Positions 17,735-28,645 are shown, numbered from the stretch's first letter. The stretch: DNA of 64,000 nt from Proteobacteria bacterium bin106 (GCA_002238945.1 MPNI01000006.1:30394-94393); one strand, 5' to 3'. Made by a program: numbers and translations. Notes: generated by a model from the sequence alone, not told the origin.

Positions 17735-19411
17735 ATGCTCCAAACTACCTGCACACACACAAAACACACCCTTACAGCCATCCTGACCTTGATGTGGCTT
17801 CTCTTTCTTGCGAGCTGTAAACCCTCACCAGCCTATCTTACCATCACCTTTGATGATGATAGTCAAGCCCCTGACCATGCAATCAAACAGCACATAGAAA
17901 TCTACCGCACATCTTTTAGCCATAAACAACCCAAAGATACCCTTAGCATCTTAACAACAGGCATCTTAACAAAGGATGTTCCTGCTCATGCCGTCCTCGA
18001 TTTCAAACACGATCAAACTCTGAAAAAAACATATCCCTACCATGACAACACAGATCACTTACAACTAGAGAGTGTATCCATTGCGTCCATGCAGTCAGAA
18101 TCTGGGTACAAAATGGCTTTAAAGCCAGGCACCTACCTACTCCTAGCTGATTGCTCTAGCCGTCTGATCACCTTACGACCCAAAGAGCATCAATCCATCT
18201 CATTACAAAAAGTGATCTTTGAAACACCACCCCTCTCAGCTGATGCTGCAAGTGATTCCTTTTTTATACAATGTGAACGTTATCGCAATGGACTCTTCCG
18301 TCAAAGCCACACAAACACCTTTACTCTTCAGGTCCTTGAAGGTAGTCATAAACTCTTTATCAACCATATGCCCCTGACCATTCACATAAAGACTAGCCCT
18401 AAAACGAGCCCTAAAACTAGCCAAACAACCATTTACAAGCTTGCAGCTCTCAAAGCCCAACTTGCCACAACCACCACCACACATCATCACTACTTTCTTT
18501 CAACACACAACCACCCTCTCAATGTCACACAACCACGAACATTCAATACATGGACCTACCTACTGGAAGGATCTTATGAAATGACACTCAATGGCAGTCG
18601 AAAAATCATTGATGTTAAAGCTGGTCACACTTACAGTATTCCCACCGCTCTGGTACGTTTTGAGGCAGCAGAACGTGTTAATGATCGCAGGTTTATTGCC
18701 ATCACCCGCACCCCCTATCATCTCACCTTTACCAGCTCACACAACACCACCCACCCCTTGAAAGTCAATAAAACATATCCTCTTTTTTACCTTCCTCAAC
18801 AATCTTTTACTCTAGGATTTTCGCAAAAAAGCTGGCCCTTAGATCTCAAAGAACACCAACTCACCCGCATCCCTCTTCATACTCTTCACATAACAAACCA
18901 TTGCGATCACAAACAATCCACCTGTTTAGGCACCACCGATGTAACACTTTACAAAAATCGCCATAAACCTCTTATCAAAGCTCCTAGCGATGTCCCCATT
19001 CCCTTCATCGCCTCACCACAATCACCACTATGGATTACATTAAGCACATCTCATGGCCTCAAATACAAACTCACCACAAAACAAGCCTTAACCTCTTTAC
19101 AACTCGCTACAGTCACCTTCAAGCCCAGCATCCAAAAACATCCCCGCAACTCACACACCGACCTCATTCGTATCGAAACTTTACCTGCCAACAACACCAA
19201 TGACACAGCACATCACCACACAGAAGCTACTCTCGATTTGAGCCCACACAAAAACACCACCCTACAACTGATTGCTGGAAAATATGCTCTTGTGTCTTAT
19301 CATTCTCGTCCCGATCCTTCCTCTACATTTCGCATCAAGTACAAACGCAAAAATATCTTCCACATCAAAGCGAAACAACACCTTTTGCTGAATGGTACTT
19401 TTTATCGCTAA
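17735..19411 (+). CDS. Hypothetical lipoprotein, beta-rich
   Basis: 558 residues. The N-terminal region TLMWLLFLASC is a good lipobox with cysteine 28, so it is probably anchored in the outer or inner membrane. The body is rich in Thr, His and short beta-like stretches, with recurring LxxGxYxL-type segments (LKPGTYLLLAD, LEGSYEMTLNG, LIAGKYALVSY), suggesting repeated beta domains. I recognise no enzyme motif. An internal TSPKTSPKTS repeat (18392-18422) matches one in the FadB-like gene. The gene end overlaps the convergent SPOR gene end by 4 bases. Confidence 0.65.
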   Translation: MLQTTCTHTKHTLTAILTLMWLLFLASCKPSPAYLTITFDDDSQAPDHAIKQHIEIYRTSFSHKQPKDTLSILTTGILTKDVPAHAVLDFKHDQTLKKTYPYHDNTDHLQLESVSIASMQSESGYKMALKPGTYLLLADCSSRLITLRPKEHQSISLQKVIFETPPLSADAASDSFFIQCERYRNGLFRQSHTNTFTLQVLEGSHKLFINHMPLTIHIKTSPKTSPKTSQTTIYKLAALKAQLATTTTTHHHYFLSTHNHPLNVTQPRTFNTWTYLLEGSYEMTLNGSRKIIDVKAGHTYSIPTALVRFEAAERVNDRRFIAITRTPYHLTFTSSHNTTHPLKVNKTYPLFYLPQQSFTLGFSQKSWPLDLKEHQLTRIPLHTLHITNHCDHKQSTCLGTTDVTLYKNRHKPLIKAPSDVPIPFIASPQSPLWITLSTSHGLKYKLTTKQALTSLQLATVTFKPSIQKHPRNSHTDLIRIETLPANNTNDTAHHHTEATLDLSPHKNTTLQLIAGKYALVSYHSRPDPSSTFRIKYKRKNIFHIKAKQHLLLNGTFYR

Positions 19412-19944
19412 GGAAAATCGATGACTTCGCCACGATAAGACGTGCGCAAAGTAAGATCTTGTAAGGCTCCAGCAGCTTCCTTAGCATCACGATAAAGCCC
19501 CATATTCACCCGATAAGAACTTTTACCTTGATCTTCAAAAGACGTGATGGTTGCAGGAAGACCTTTTTCATTTAACTCCGCCACAACAGCTTCAGCAGCA
19601 GACTTTGCAGACACCACCGCCACTTTTACGGTAAATTGTCGCACCAATGCCTGCTGCTTAACAGCCCCAGTGGGCATAACCTCTGTGACTAAATCCGATC
19701 CAGAAAACACCTCCACAGCCCCAGGAGGAGATGATCCAATGGTATCGTAAAAAAAAAGTGACGGTGAAACCTTGTGATCCATGACCTTATACATATCAAA
19801 CAGACGCTGCATCTTCCAACGCATCACAAAAACAGAAAAGGCCCATGCCACCGCACTCAGTAACATCACCACCAAAATTGATTTAAATAGCAGCACCCAT
19901 TTTCGAGGCACGAAGTCTCCAAAATCTATCTTACATTGCAACAC
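19408..19944 (-). CDS. SPOR-domain membrane protein
   Basis: 178 residues from a GTG at 19944 (a TTG follows immediately; the exact start is uncertain). One membrane segment lies at about residues 18-40 (LLFKSILVVMLLSAVAWAF), followed by a linker and a C-terminal SPOR domain at about 105-175 (RQFTVKVAVVSAKSAAEAVV, YRVNMGLYRDAKEAAGAL). SPOR domains bind denuded glycan at division sites, so a role at the septum or in cell-wall work is likely. It is convergent with, and overlaps, the upstream lipoprotein gene. Confidence 0.8.
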   Translation of the reverse strand: MLQCKIDFGDFVPRKWVLLFKSILVVMLLSAVAWAFSVFVMRWKMQRLFDMYKVMDHKVSPSLFFYDTIGSSPPGAVEVFSGSDLVTEVMPTGAVKQQALVRQFTVKVAVVSAKSAAEAVVAELNEKGLPATITSFEDQGKSSYRVNMGLYRDAKEAAGALQDLTLRTSYRGEVIDFP

Positions 19945-20057
19945 ATCATATGATAGCAGCTTAACAAAATTGTCTTAACTTACGTAGACTATTTCCATCA
20001 CATCATCCACTTCCATACTAAGTGATCCATATACAAGATAATCCCATAAATATCATG

Positions 20058-20864
20058 CTAGGGTGAAGCATCTTTTGAAGCAAAACGATTTAAGATGCCT
20101 GCATCCAAACCACGAGCTTTATCCAGATTAACAGCTTCCGAAAAATCCACCGTATCAAGATGTTGAGCCCCAGAAAAATCCACCCCATAGAGATGAGCAC
20201 CCTTAAAGTCAGCATCTTTGAGATAAGCGTTTGTAAAACGTGATCCACGAAGAAGAGCTTTGCGAAAAGATGCTCCTCTCAAGTTAGCCGAATGAAAATC
20301 CACATCATTGAGTTTAGCACCATCAAAACGAGCCTTAAGAAGCTCAGCTCCTAAAAATAAGGATTTATCTAATACTGCGAAGCGAAACTCAGTGCCTATC
20401 AACTTGGCATGAGAAAAATCCGCTCCATCAGCCAAAACACCTTGAAATGTGGCCCATTCTCCATGAGCGCCAAGAAGATCGGAATTATTCAACTTAACAC
20501 CGTTCAAATCACTTTCCGTAAAGTTAGCATAACGCAAATTCCTACCCGATAAATCCATACCGGATATTTTAGCTCGTGAACACTCAAGAATGGATACCGC
20601 ACCAATATCTTGATTTTTATCACATTGCGATGTTTTCGGATGACAATAACCACGTATCTCAACGTCATTATGCGTATACTGACAATTCTTAGCAAGCACT
20701 TCAATGCGATGACCACGTCCAACTTCGGGTTGTGATTGCAACTGTGCATTACCAGAGCTACCAACACTACGACAACCCCACAAACCCCATCCACATATTA
20801 CGATCCCTAATCCAACATACACAACACCGCTTATATGCCTGCCATCAACTAACAAAGCCCTCAT
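20058..20864 (-). CDS. Pentapeptide-repeat lipoprotein
   Basis: About 268 residues from ATG 20864, which follows a G-rich stretch and puts a signal sequence ending GLWGC at the N-terminus; an upstream ATG at 20942 adds 26 residues. Most of the mature part is pentapeptide repeats of the A(D/N)LxX type (LSGRNLRYANFTESDLNGVK, ANLRGASFRKALLRGSRF), predicted to fold as a right-handed quadrilateral beta-helix. Three cysteines sit just before the repeat (NCQYTHN, YCHPKTSQC). Function unknown; a periplasmic structural or binding role is likely. Confidence 0.8.
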   Translation of the reverse strand: MRALLVDGRHISGVVYVGLGIVICGWGLWGCRSVGSSGNAQLQSQPEVGRGHRIEVLAKNCQYTHNDVEIRGYCHPKTSQCDKNQDIGAVSILECSRAKISGMDLSGRNLRYANFTESDLNGVKLNNSDLLGAHGEWATFQGVLADGADFSHAKLIGTEFRFAVLDKSLFLGAELLKARFDGAKLNDVDFHSANLRGASFRKALLRGSRFTNAYLKDADFKGAHLYGVDFSGAQHLDTVDFSEAVNLDKARGLDAGILNRFASKDASP

Positions 20865-21117
20865 CACCACACCCCCCCACCTATTTCCCAAAATGCAGCC
20901 AAAAACCACAAGATCATCCCTTCTGTGTTTTTCACGCAGCATCCATCGTCATAACACAGCTAAAATTCACGAAAAAAAACTGCACAACTATCCATTGAAA
21001 CTATCCATTCATCATCTGACACAAAGATGATAAGGATCATAAAGTCCGCAAATAGTTACATGAGAAAAGAATGGAGAAAGAAAAAAGGACAGAAGAAGGT
21101 TATGATGATATGAACAA

Positions 21118-22242
21118 TCACTTTTTACATGTTTTTTTATAAATATCATAAGTTGGAGAAATCTTAAAATGAAAATCAGCAAATCTATGAGTGAATACTG
21201 GAGAGGTCTCGGTATCCAGTGAGCTTCCACTCTTAGCTTCTAGCATGGCTTTAGAATACGTATAAAGCCCCCGAGCAATCTCTCCAGTTGCAATAGCTTT
21301 TTTTGCTTTTTCTTCATCAGCAAGAGAGAAATAGGTGCGGTTATACCACAACTTTCCTACAGGACGATGCCAAAAATGATACTTCGAATCGTTAATACGG
21401 ATAGATATATGATTCATCATCGGATACTTAGCTTGATAATCCCCCACCACTATGTCGTCTTTGAAATCATCTGGAGTGTCTTCACGACTCGTAAGCAATG
21501 AAGGAAGACTCATAATATCAGAAACATCACCGGCTTGAGATTGAGGCATTTTGTATTTCAACTTCCATATGAAATCAAAGAAAGCCAAATCACTCACTTT
21601 TTTCCCACTAAGAGAGGGATGTTTACTCGCATCAAGAACAAGACGATAAGAGGCATCTGATTCAGGTACAATCTGTCCCTCAGGCAAGTCAATCTTAATA
21701 TCACTAGCAAACTTCAACGTCATGGAAGTCGTTGTAGTGGTACTCGGATGACAACTACCTTTGGTTTTTTCATTCTGACAATATTCATCAAATTGTTTTA
21801 TCAAACTTTTTGTATCTTTACCCTTTACCCATGAAAAAGGATGGTTTTTCAATTCATATAAAATACGTGTAGCTCGCGTGACAATGTTTCCAGCAGCTGG
21901 ATTCACATCACTATCCTTTTCCTTCCAAGGATAAAAATCTATGGTGATTTTTTTTATAGATTCATCCAATAAACAGCCCTTTGCCTCACTTGCTGCTTCT
22001 GAAGGCATAAGATTCACCTCCTTTTTCATAGTCGCCTTCATAGTCTCTACATCAATTTTTAAATACCTACCCGTAGACGATGAAGCAAGCCTCGATTCGT
22101 CATCTATGCTAACACCCGTAGAAGCCCCCATCCCATCACGTTTAGGCGCGCTTAAACTACACCCGATTACACTGATCAGAACCAAGCACCCCAATAGATT
22201 CATAAACAAAGATATCAACGATAATACTCCCTCACATCTCAA
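21118..22242 (-). CDS. Hypothetical lipoprotein
   Basis: 374 residues. The N-terminal LLGCLVLISVIGC gives a lipobox-like end at about residue 28. The mature protein is mixed alpha/beta with an FYPWKEKD region and several Lys-rich stretches. Family not recognised. It is followed by the pentapeptide-repeat lipoprotein on the same strand after about 250 bases, so the two may form a lipoprotein cluster. Confidence 0.6.
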   Translation of the reverse strand: MRCEGVLSLISLFMNLLGCLVLISVIGCSLSAPKRDGMGASTGVSIDDESRLASSSTGRYLKIDVETMKATMKKEVNLMPSEAASEAKGCLLDESIKKITIDFYPWKEKDSDVNPAAGNIVTRATRILYELKNHPFSWVKGKDTKSLIKQFDEYCQNEKTKGSCHPSTTTTTSMTLKFASDIKIDLPEGQIVPESDASYRLVLDASKHPSLSGKKVSDLAFFDFIWKLKYKMPQSQAGDVSDIMSLPSLLTSREDTPDDFKDDIVVGDYQAKYPMMNHISIRINDSKYHFWHRPVGKLWYNRTYFSLADEEKAKKAIATGEIARGLYTYSKAMLEAKSGSSLDTETSPVFTHRFADFHFKISPTYDIYKKTCKK

Positions 22243-22504
22243 AACATAAAATACACGCCCTAACTGTTTGTTTGCAAGCTATGCCCCTACTTCCACATGT
22301 TTTGTCATGAATTTTACAAAGCTTCAGCCACAGATTCTCAGCATCACTCTGAGGCCTGAGGCTACTGAAGTTTTGCACAAGAACCAAAGGACGTCATTTT
22401 AAGACGAAAATACCCTGCTCAGATGTACTATCGGAAAACATCTTCAAAAAGTGAAGCTGTGCTTAAAACATCAGCCATTACAAAAGCTTCTACATATCAA
22501 GCTG

Positions 22505-24568
22505 TCAATAATCACCATTTTCAAGATAGTCTACGATTTTGTCAAAATAGTCTGTAGATCCATAAAAAGTCAATGTGTCACCAGAGACAAAAACATAATC
22601 ATTTGTTGGCATGAATGGCTGTTCTTGATGATTCTTCCTCATGGACACCAAATGAGCATGAGGTGATTGCAGCAAGCCTAATTCCTTAAAGGTCAAATCG
22701 GTAGCATAGGATGTTTCACTAAGAGTGTGATGATGGATATGCTCATCATGACGATGCTCCTGTTTTTGTTGTTCCTCAGAGGCATGATACGGAATAAACG
22801 CTGACACCAAAGCCCTGCCTTTTTCCGATTTACTCGTCACAACACTGGGGGTATGCCATGATGATTTGATACGATTGAGATGAGACATGATGGTATGATG
22901 ATTCACCTCATAGGTTGCTAATGTTTTGGCTAAAATTTGCAGTGTGGATTCATGCTCCGCAACCACTGTCTCCATACCTCCTAACCCATGAAGTAAGTCC
23001 AAACCACGCTCATATTCCACACGTATAATCACCGGAATAGTTGGCACCAATTGACGTGCAGCAAACATTACCATACGTGACACACCCACAGCAGGAATGG
23101 TAATCACCATACAACGCGCTTTTTCAATACCTGCCACATGCAAAATCTCTTGACGCTGCGCATCACCAAACATCACCGGCAAAGATTCTTTCTGTGCTTT
23201 CAGTACTGTAGAAAAATTCATCTCTAAAGCTAAATAAGAGATATCTAAAGCATCAAGCACACTCCCTAGCTTCTTTCCTGCAACCCCATAACCCACAATA
23301 ATGGTGTGATCTTTAAGTTCTCTGTCTTCCAGTCCATGCTTCTCTGACACAGCATGTTGAGAGTTTTTTGCAAAGAAAGGAATACGATTCAAAAAACGAG
23401 TACGCTCCACAATCCATGGAGTAATTTTGTGAATAAATGGCGTAAGAGCCATGCTTAAGACAATCAAACACAGAAAATACTGAGTCTCTTCATTAGTGAA
23501 ATGCTTACGCTTGTTCAGTTCCTTGATCAAAACGATGGAAAACTCACCCACCTGAAATGTTAGTAGCCCTGTCATCATACTCACCGAATGAGAGTAATGC
23601 TGCATACGAGCAAGTATATAGATCACTGTGGGTTTTATGAATAAGATCAAAACACCACCCAATAAGACGGCAGCAAAATGCTTTATGAAGTAATCCAAAT
23701 CCACCAACATACCCACAGAGGCAAATAACAAGCCAAGGAAGGTATCACGTAGAGGAAGAATGTCTGAAAGAGCCTGCTTAGAAAGTGGCGAGTTGGCAAA
23801 ACACAAACCTGCCATAAACGCACCTAAAGAGATCGATCCCACCAAGGATTCTGTGCTAAAAGAGATCGCACTAAAGAGAAAAAACAGCAAGAAAAAAAAA
23901 AGCTCATGACTCCCTGTCTTCAATACAAGATTGAATAATGGATTGAGCAAATAACGCGTAAACACCACCAAAGCAACACAGTAAGCACCAAATAGAGCCA
24001 AGGTAGTAAGACTTTGATAGCTACCAGCTGGCGCATCCCCTGATATGCTGCCAAAAATAAAAGGAATAGACATAATCATCGGAGCAAAGAGCATATCTTG
24101 AGCAAGCAATACCCCCACACTGGCATTGCCATGTGGGGTTTCAAGCTCTCGTCTTTTTTGTAAGATTTTCAAAACAATAGCAGAAGATGATAGTGAAACC
24201 ACCATCCCAATCATAAGAGCCGATGAAAAGCTCCATAATCCAAGCCCCCATCCCATCAACGTTGTACCAGCAATCACCACCACCATCATCGCAATGCCAA
24301 GTCCCACAAGACTCTTGGAAAGATAGCGGATCTTATCTGAAGAAAACTCCAACCCCACAGTAAACATCAAAAGAGCTAAACCAATCTCATTGATAGTAGT
24401 GATACCAGGAAGATCTTTAACCAGCCCAAAATGACTGATCAATAAACCACTGATGATAAAACCAACAATGCTTGGCACACGCATATAGCTTAACAGTGTG
24501 GACGTAAATGTGACAAACCCGATAACAATGATGATATCAACGGCCCAATCAAACGAATGCACGCCCAT
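22505..24568 (-). CDS. KefB/KefC-type monovalent cation:proton antiporter (CPA2) with RCK domain
   Basis: 687 residues. The first 380 residues hold about 12 hydrophobic segments of the Na/H exchanger fold (VPSIVGFIISGLLISHFG, TVGLEFSSDKIRYL). A TrkA-N Rossmann domain begins near residue 421 (HTIIVGYGVAGKKLGSVLDA), and a C-terminal TrkA-C-like domain ends the protein. Family role: potassium or sodium efflux in exchange for protons at the inner membrane, gated by nucleotide or redox ligands. A His-rich insert (EEQQKQEHRHDEHIHHH) lies between the two regulatory domains. Confidence 0.9.
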   Translation of the reverse strand: MGVHSFDWAVDIIIVIGFVTFTSTLLSYMRVPSIVGFIISGLLISHFGLVKDLPGITTINEIGLALLMFTVGLEFSSDKIRYLSKSLVGLGIAMMVVVIAGTTLMGWGLGLWSFSSALMIGMVVSLSSSAIVLKILQKRRELETPHGNASVGVLLAQDMLFAPMIMSIPFIFGSISGDAPAGSYQSLTTLALFGAYCVALVVFTRYLLNPLFNLVLKTGSHELFFFLLFFLFSAISFSTESLVGSISLGAFMAGLCFANSPLSKQALSDILPLRDTFLGLLFASVGMLVDLDYFIKHFAAVLLGGVLILFIKPTVIYILARMQHYSHSVSMMTGLLTFQVGEFSIVLIKELNKRKHFTNEETQYFLCLIVLSMALTPFIHKITPWIVERTRFLNRIPFFAKNSQHAVSEKHGLEDRELKDHTIIVGYGVAGKKLGSVLDALDISYLALEMNFSTVLKAQKESLPVMFGDAQRQEILHVAGIEKARCMVITIPAVGVSRMVMFAARQLVPTIPVIIRVEYERGLDLLHGLGGMETVVAEHESTLQILAKTLATYEVNHHTIMSHLNRIKSSWHTPSVVTSKSEKGRALVSAFIPYHASEEQQKQEHRHDEHIHHHTLSETSYATDLTFKELGLLQSPHAHLVSMRKNHQEQPFMPTNDYVFVSGDTLTFYGSTDYFDKIVDYLENGDY

Positions 24569-25775
24569 CTCCTCTTAACACAAACCATCTACTCTCAAAA
24601 CATCCCAAACACATCAGAAATCAAAAATCAAAAATCAGAAATCATCCACCACTAGCCATCTCAGCATTATTGATAGGTCTTTGTAATGTAGCTCTCTGAT
24701 ATTAACTCAGTTCCACTCTCTGTGTTCTTTTGTACTATGTTATAGACAAACCTCATATCAATCCAGATCTCCCATAAGGGCAAAAAAAGCAAAAATTTGG
24801 CTTGGTATCGGCGACATCACTACAGATTTAAGCCATCCTCATCTTCTTTAGCTTCTCAAAACTCTCTACATTCAGCCAAACACAGTTTCTACTAGCAGAA
24901 GGTATGCATCACAATGACTCCTCCCGCACCCTAAAATCCTACTCGCCCATTTTGTGGTGTCATGTAAATGGATACCCACCACCCTGGAAAACACCGCAGA
25001 TGTAAAAAGCTTCTATGGCTTTTACACAAGAGGATCATCTCAAAACCGCTACTCAAGCTTCTAACAAGGTTGGTTGAAGTCTACACAGTTAACAAGAGAT
25101 CTTTAAAAGGACAAAGAAGACATAAATAGAAACCCGTTGGGCAGCAATGATCGCAAGGGGGGCAATATACCCCAAAAGAATGACTGAGCTTTTCTTGTCA
25201 CATTAAAAAAAGGACAAGATCTTATGGTTGCTGAGATTTTTTTATCTCAGCAGTTTTGCATACCGCCGCAACAGTCCTCATTCCCCACTTTGATGGAAGC
25301 ATCATTGCTCTTGCATCATTTTTATGTCACCTCTCATGGAAATCCCCACAGAACATTTTGTTTCATATGCGAACAAAAAATACATACAAGACACTTGAAT
25401 CACAATCAAAGATGGAAGTAGAAAATAGACACAAGAATGGAATCAAGCAATACTTATATCAGAGCCTTAAACACATTGGACAATAATTGTTCATCATGAA
25501 AATGCTCTTGTAAGCACGAATTCCAAAAATGTTAGTCAAAAAAATGAGCTGCTATCATAAGAAAAATATGCTCACCACCGTCAAGATTGAAGTTAAAATC
25601 TTCTTTACTATTAAAAAAAGTCGTTTTTTCTAAGAGATTCACAATTCTAAAGGCTGTTTAAGGTATAACGTCTTGTCATCACATGGAACTTTCATTCTGC
25701 CTAAATTCCATCATCTTATCAACAACCTGACCTCAGCATCATATAACCTCATTTTGACTGTAAGGTTATGAAGAC
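24569..25775. other. 1.2-kb region without a convincing gene
   Basis: No open frame here resembles a protein I know; short ORFs at 25224-25486 overlap each other in different frames. A hairpin with arms ATAACCT/AGGTTAT lies at 25743-25769, just past the end of the frameshifted ATPase gene. Given the IS debris to the right, this may be decayed mobile DNA, but I cannot name it. Confidence 0.5.
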
Positions 25776-27366
25776 TTATGTGAGAATCTCATGACGCCAG
25801 CCAATTATATTCTTTTCTTCTTTGCCAAAAACAAGAGCAATGAGATGGATAGGTTGTTTGAGCTTTTTATAAGACTCACCATAACCGCGATCTTTGATCT
25901 GATTCATGGCTAAATCAAGTGTCTTATCACGTTCCTTTGCATTTTTTGCCATCTTCAGTTCAAAGACAAAAACCTGCTTCGAATAAAGCACTATAATATC
26001 ACTCTGGCCCGCTCTAGAAGGTTGTTCAGGAAGGATTGTAACGCTTGGAGAATATAAGCTTGCATATACAAATACTGAGTAACAATACTCATAATCTAAA
26101 TACGACACACCACCTAGCCTCTGACTCCACTGATAAGGAACACCATCAAGTGCAGTATGGATATATTCATAAAACTCAACAAATTGATTATTTTTCAGAA
26201 ACTGCGTTAACTGACTTTGATACCGATCTTTGATTTTACCACAAGTAATATATTTTATCAGTCCATCATCAAAGCTTTCCCGTACTTCAAGATTAGGATA
26301 ATTCAAGCGGTAATATGTACGGTTACCTTTGCGCATTTTTTCTTGGATGGTAAGAAATCCTGATTGAAAATAAAGCGATTCCACATTTATATCTTCTACA
26401 TCAAATCCAACTAAGTCCTGGCGCTTTAAAAGACAATTTTCTAAATCCAGTGCTCGAATGCCGTAATGTATTAGATAAAAATAGAGATAGCGAGGCACTC
26501 CATCTTCAAACCACCAGGAATCAAATTCTTTGTTGGAAAAAAGTTTAAGAATCCCATGGGGATTATAGACCTTTTCCTCTCCAACCCAACTATAGCCGTT
26601 GTACCATTTACGAATTTTCTTGCGATCAAAATTCTTGATCTCAGCTTTAAAAACTGTATCTAAGTCTTTATCTGTATATCCACAGACAGCAGAAAATTCA
26701 GGTTCTAAACTAATATCAATAAGATGATTAAAACCTGTAAATACTGTCGAATTAGCAAACATGGTGATACCAGTAACAAAGGTAAATCGAATGAACTTAT
26801 GAGATGCTTTAAAAATACTGTAAAACCCTCTAAGAGTGGACTGTTTTTTTACTTATCTCTTTGTCTTCTAGAGCATCCAAGAGAGGCTTGTCATACTCGT
26901 CAATTAAAACAACTACTTCTGTCTTAGAGTTGATGGTATAGATATGCTTAATGATTTTATGTAAACGTCTAGACGCAGAAGGTTTGAGTTCATCAGATGC
27001 TGGGATGTTATACTCATCTTCTAAAGTATCTAAAAAAGCAAAAATATTTTCTTCTAAATCATTCTCATTAATATATTCTTTGCCACTAAAATCAATGGTA
27101 AGTACGGGATATGTTTGAGACCAATCCCACTTGTCATAAATATATAAACCTTTGAATAGCTCCTTTTTCCCCTGAAAAAGACATTCCAAAGTACTTACAA
27201 GAAGACTTTTACCGAAGCGTCTGGGACGAGATAAAAAATAATGGCTTCCTTTTGTAATGAGCTGGTGTAGAAATTGAGTTTTATCTACATAGTAACAGTC
27301 CTCTTTTCTTAGCGCTTCAAAACCCTGCTCTCCTAAAGGTAGTTTCATGATATCTCTTTTCTCCAT
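25776..27366 (-). pseudogene. AAA-ATPase/PD-(D/E)XK nuclease-like (DUF1703-type) gene, split by one frameshift
   Basis: The N-terminal part (26830-27366) has FLSRPRRFGKSLLVSTLE as P-loop and VVVLIDEYDKPLLDAL as Walker B. The C-terminal part (25776-26762) has the GQSDIIVLYSKQVFVFELK PD-(D/E)XK-like core. Both belong to one protein family. The frame breaks at a run of seven A (T run 26844-26850 on the plus strand); removing one base joins SKK to QSTLRGFYSIFK and on into FTGFNHLID. The family is an uncharacterised ATPase/nuclease common in host-associated bacteria and anaerobes. It could be a true pseudogene, a phase-variable gene, a slippage-expressed gene or a sequencing error. Confidence 0.8.
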
Positions 27367-27630
27367 TGGTAAGAATCTTGATATTTTGCCATCTCTCTGG
27401 AATGGGATCTACGCCTAAATCCATCCCTCTTCTTATCGACGGTCTCACCTCATTATATTACTGTTTGATTCATTTGAGCGCAAGCTGTTCCCATAAGCTA
27501 GCTAAAACTGAGCAGCCAGTATCTTGCAAATATTGAAACACAAGCTAATGCCAAGACTTAGATACTTACAGTCATTTTGCTATGAATGGGTTTAGCGATA
27601 TCAAAGTCATTACTTCAGCTAAGAAGCATC

Positions 27631-27987
27631 GAAATTAAAAATGAGTTGTCTCGCTTTCGTGAAAGCAACTTACAGAACTTAGAAAGCTACTTAATTTGCA
27701 ACTTGGGACGCCTACAAATGAGCAGATAGAAGAGAATGCTGCAGATAACTTGTCTCCCCATTGCGGTGGCAAAAAACCATCAAAAACGGTCATGCGCGAG
27801 GAGTACAGCGTTACCTGCGCAACGAATATAAAAAATCTTTCAACCTTATGACCAACACGATGTTTCATCGCACCCAAAAACCACTCCATTTGTGATTAGA
27901 ATGTTTCAAGCTTTATTCGAAGAAGTCTGTTCGCGGTATTGCAGAAGAGTTAAACATTTCTACTTCCACTGCTTTCTACTATTATTG
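27631..27987 (+). pseudogene. Transposase remnant, IS1595/ISXO2-like N-terminal zinc-ribbon region
   Basis: Reading across several frames on the plus strand gives EIKNELSRFRESNLQNLE, then TNEQIEENAADNL, PHCGGKK, KNGHARGVQRYL, FNLMTNTMF and SVRGIAEELNISTSTAFYY. This is the zinc-ribbon plus helix-turn-helix order of IS1595-type transposases (CxxC, KxGxxxGxQRYxC, TAFxWRH). At least two frameshifts and one stop (near 27893) interrupt it, and the catalytic domain is missing. It abuts the IS3 remnant in opposite orientation. Confidence 0.6.
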
Positions 27988-28323
27988 GGTATATTCAATG
28001 ATTTGAGTCAGTAGTAACAACGCGCTTTCTTTTTTCTTATAATTTGCATTTAACCCCATTTCTTTCATGTATTTAGCCACAGTTTTTTTACTGATTAACT
28101 TCTTAGAAGATTTAAGAATATGAAAAATCCCGGGAGATCCATAAGTGCCATTTGACTCATCAAACAGATGTTTAATATCTATCTTGACCTGATCTTTACG
28201 GCTTGACATATCTTTATTTTGACTGACTTGCCACTTGTAAAAGCATGGCACTGAAACATCGAATTCCTGACATAAATCTTCACATGAATGACTTTGGTCA
28301 TTGTTTTTTGTCATTTTGATCAT
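27982..28323 (-). pseudogene. IS3-family transposase OrfB, N-terminal fragment
   Basis: 113 residues. HTH_21-type features are visible: CEDLCQEFDVSVPCFYKW, then IDIKHLFDESNGTYGSPGIF and KKLISKKTVAKYMKEMGL. These match the N-terminus of IS3/IS150 OrfB; the DDE integrase core (about 170 residues) is absent, so the copy is dead. orfA debris lies directly upstream. Confidence 0.8.
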
Positions 28324-28330
28324 TTCAAAC

Positions 28331-28645
28331 CTCCGAAATGGTCTTGCGATAAGATCGCTGCAGTTTTTTTTAGCGTAGAATCACATTGGTGACCAAATTC
28401 AGTCTTTTCTTAAAAGCTTTAATCTCTTTAAGAAGATCATCATAGCTGCGATTTTCTCTCCGTTTATTGGGGCTTTAGCGTTTAAGTAAGTATGTCTCCA
28501 TTTATACAAACCGGACATAGAAACCCTGATTTTTTTGCAGCAGCTTTGAGACTCCATACTTCTCACTTAGACGGACAGAATCACGTTTAAACTCCTCACT
28601 GTAACCATTCTTACTTGTCATATCACTTGTCATATCGACCTCCAT
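28331..28645 (-). pseudogene. IS3-family orfA remnant
   Basis: On the minus strand the reading starts MEVDMTSDMTSKNGYSEEF and continues through frameshifts as KRDSVRLSEKYGVSK, AAKKSGF and SMSGLYKWRHTYL, an HTH_Tnp_1 (IS3 OrfA) pattern. At least two frameshifts are needed. A 12-base direct duplication (ATGACAAGTGAT type) is visible near the start. Confidence 0.65.

Noticed and set aside
25224..25486. Two overlapping small ORFs in the 24.6-25.8 kb gap
   Set aside because: Different frames over the same bases, with no family pattern; not supported as genes.
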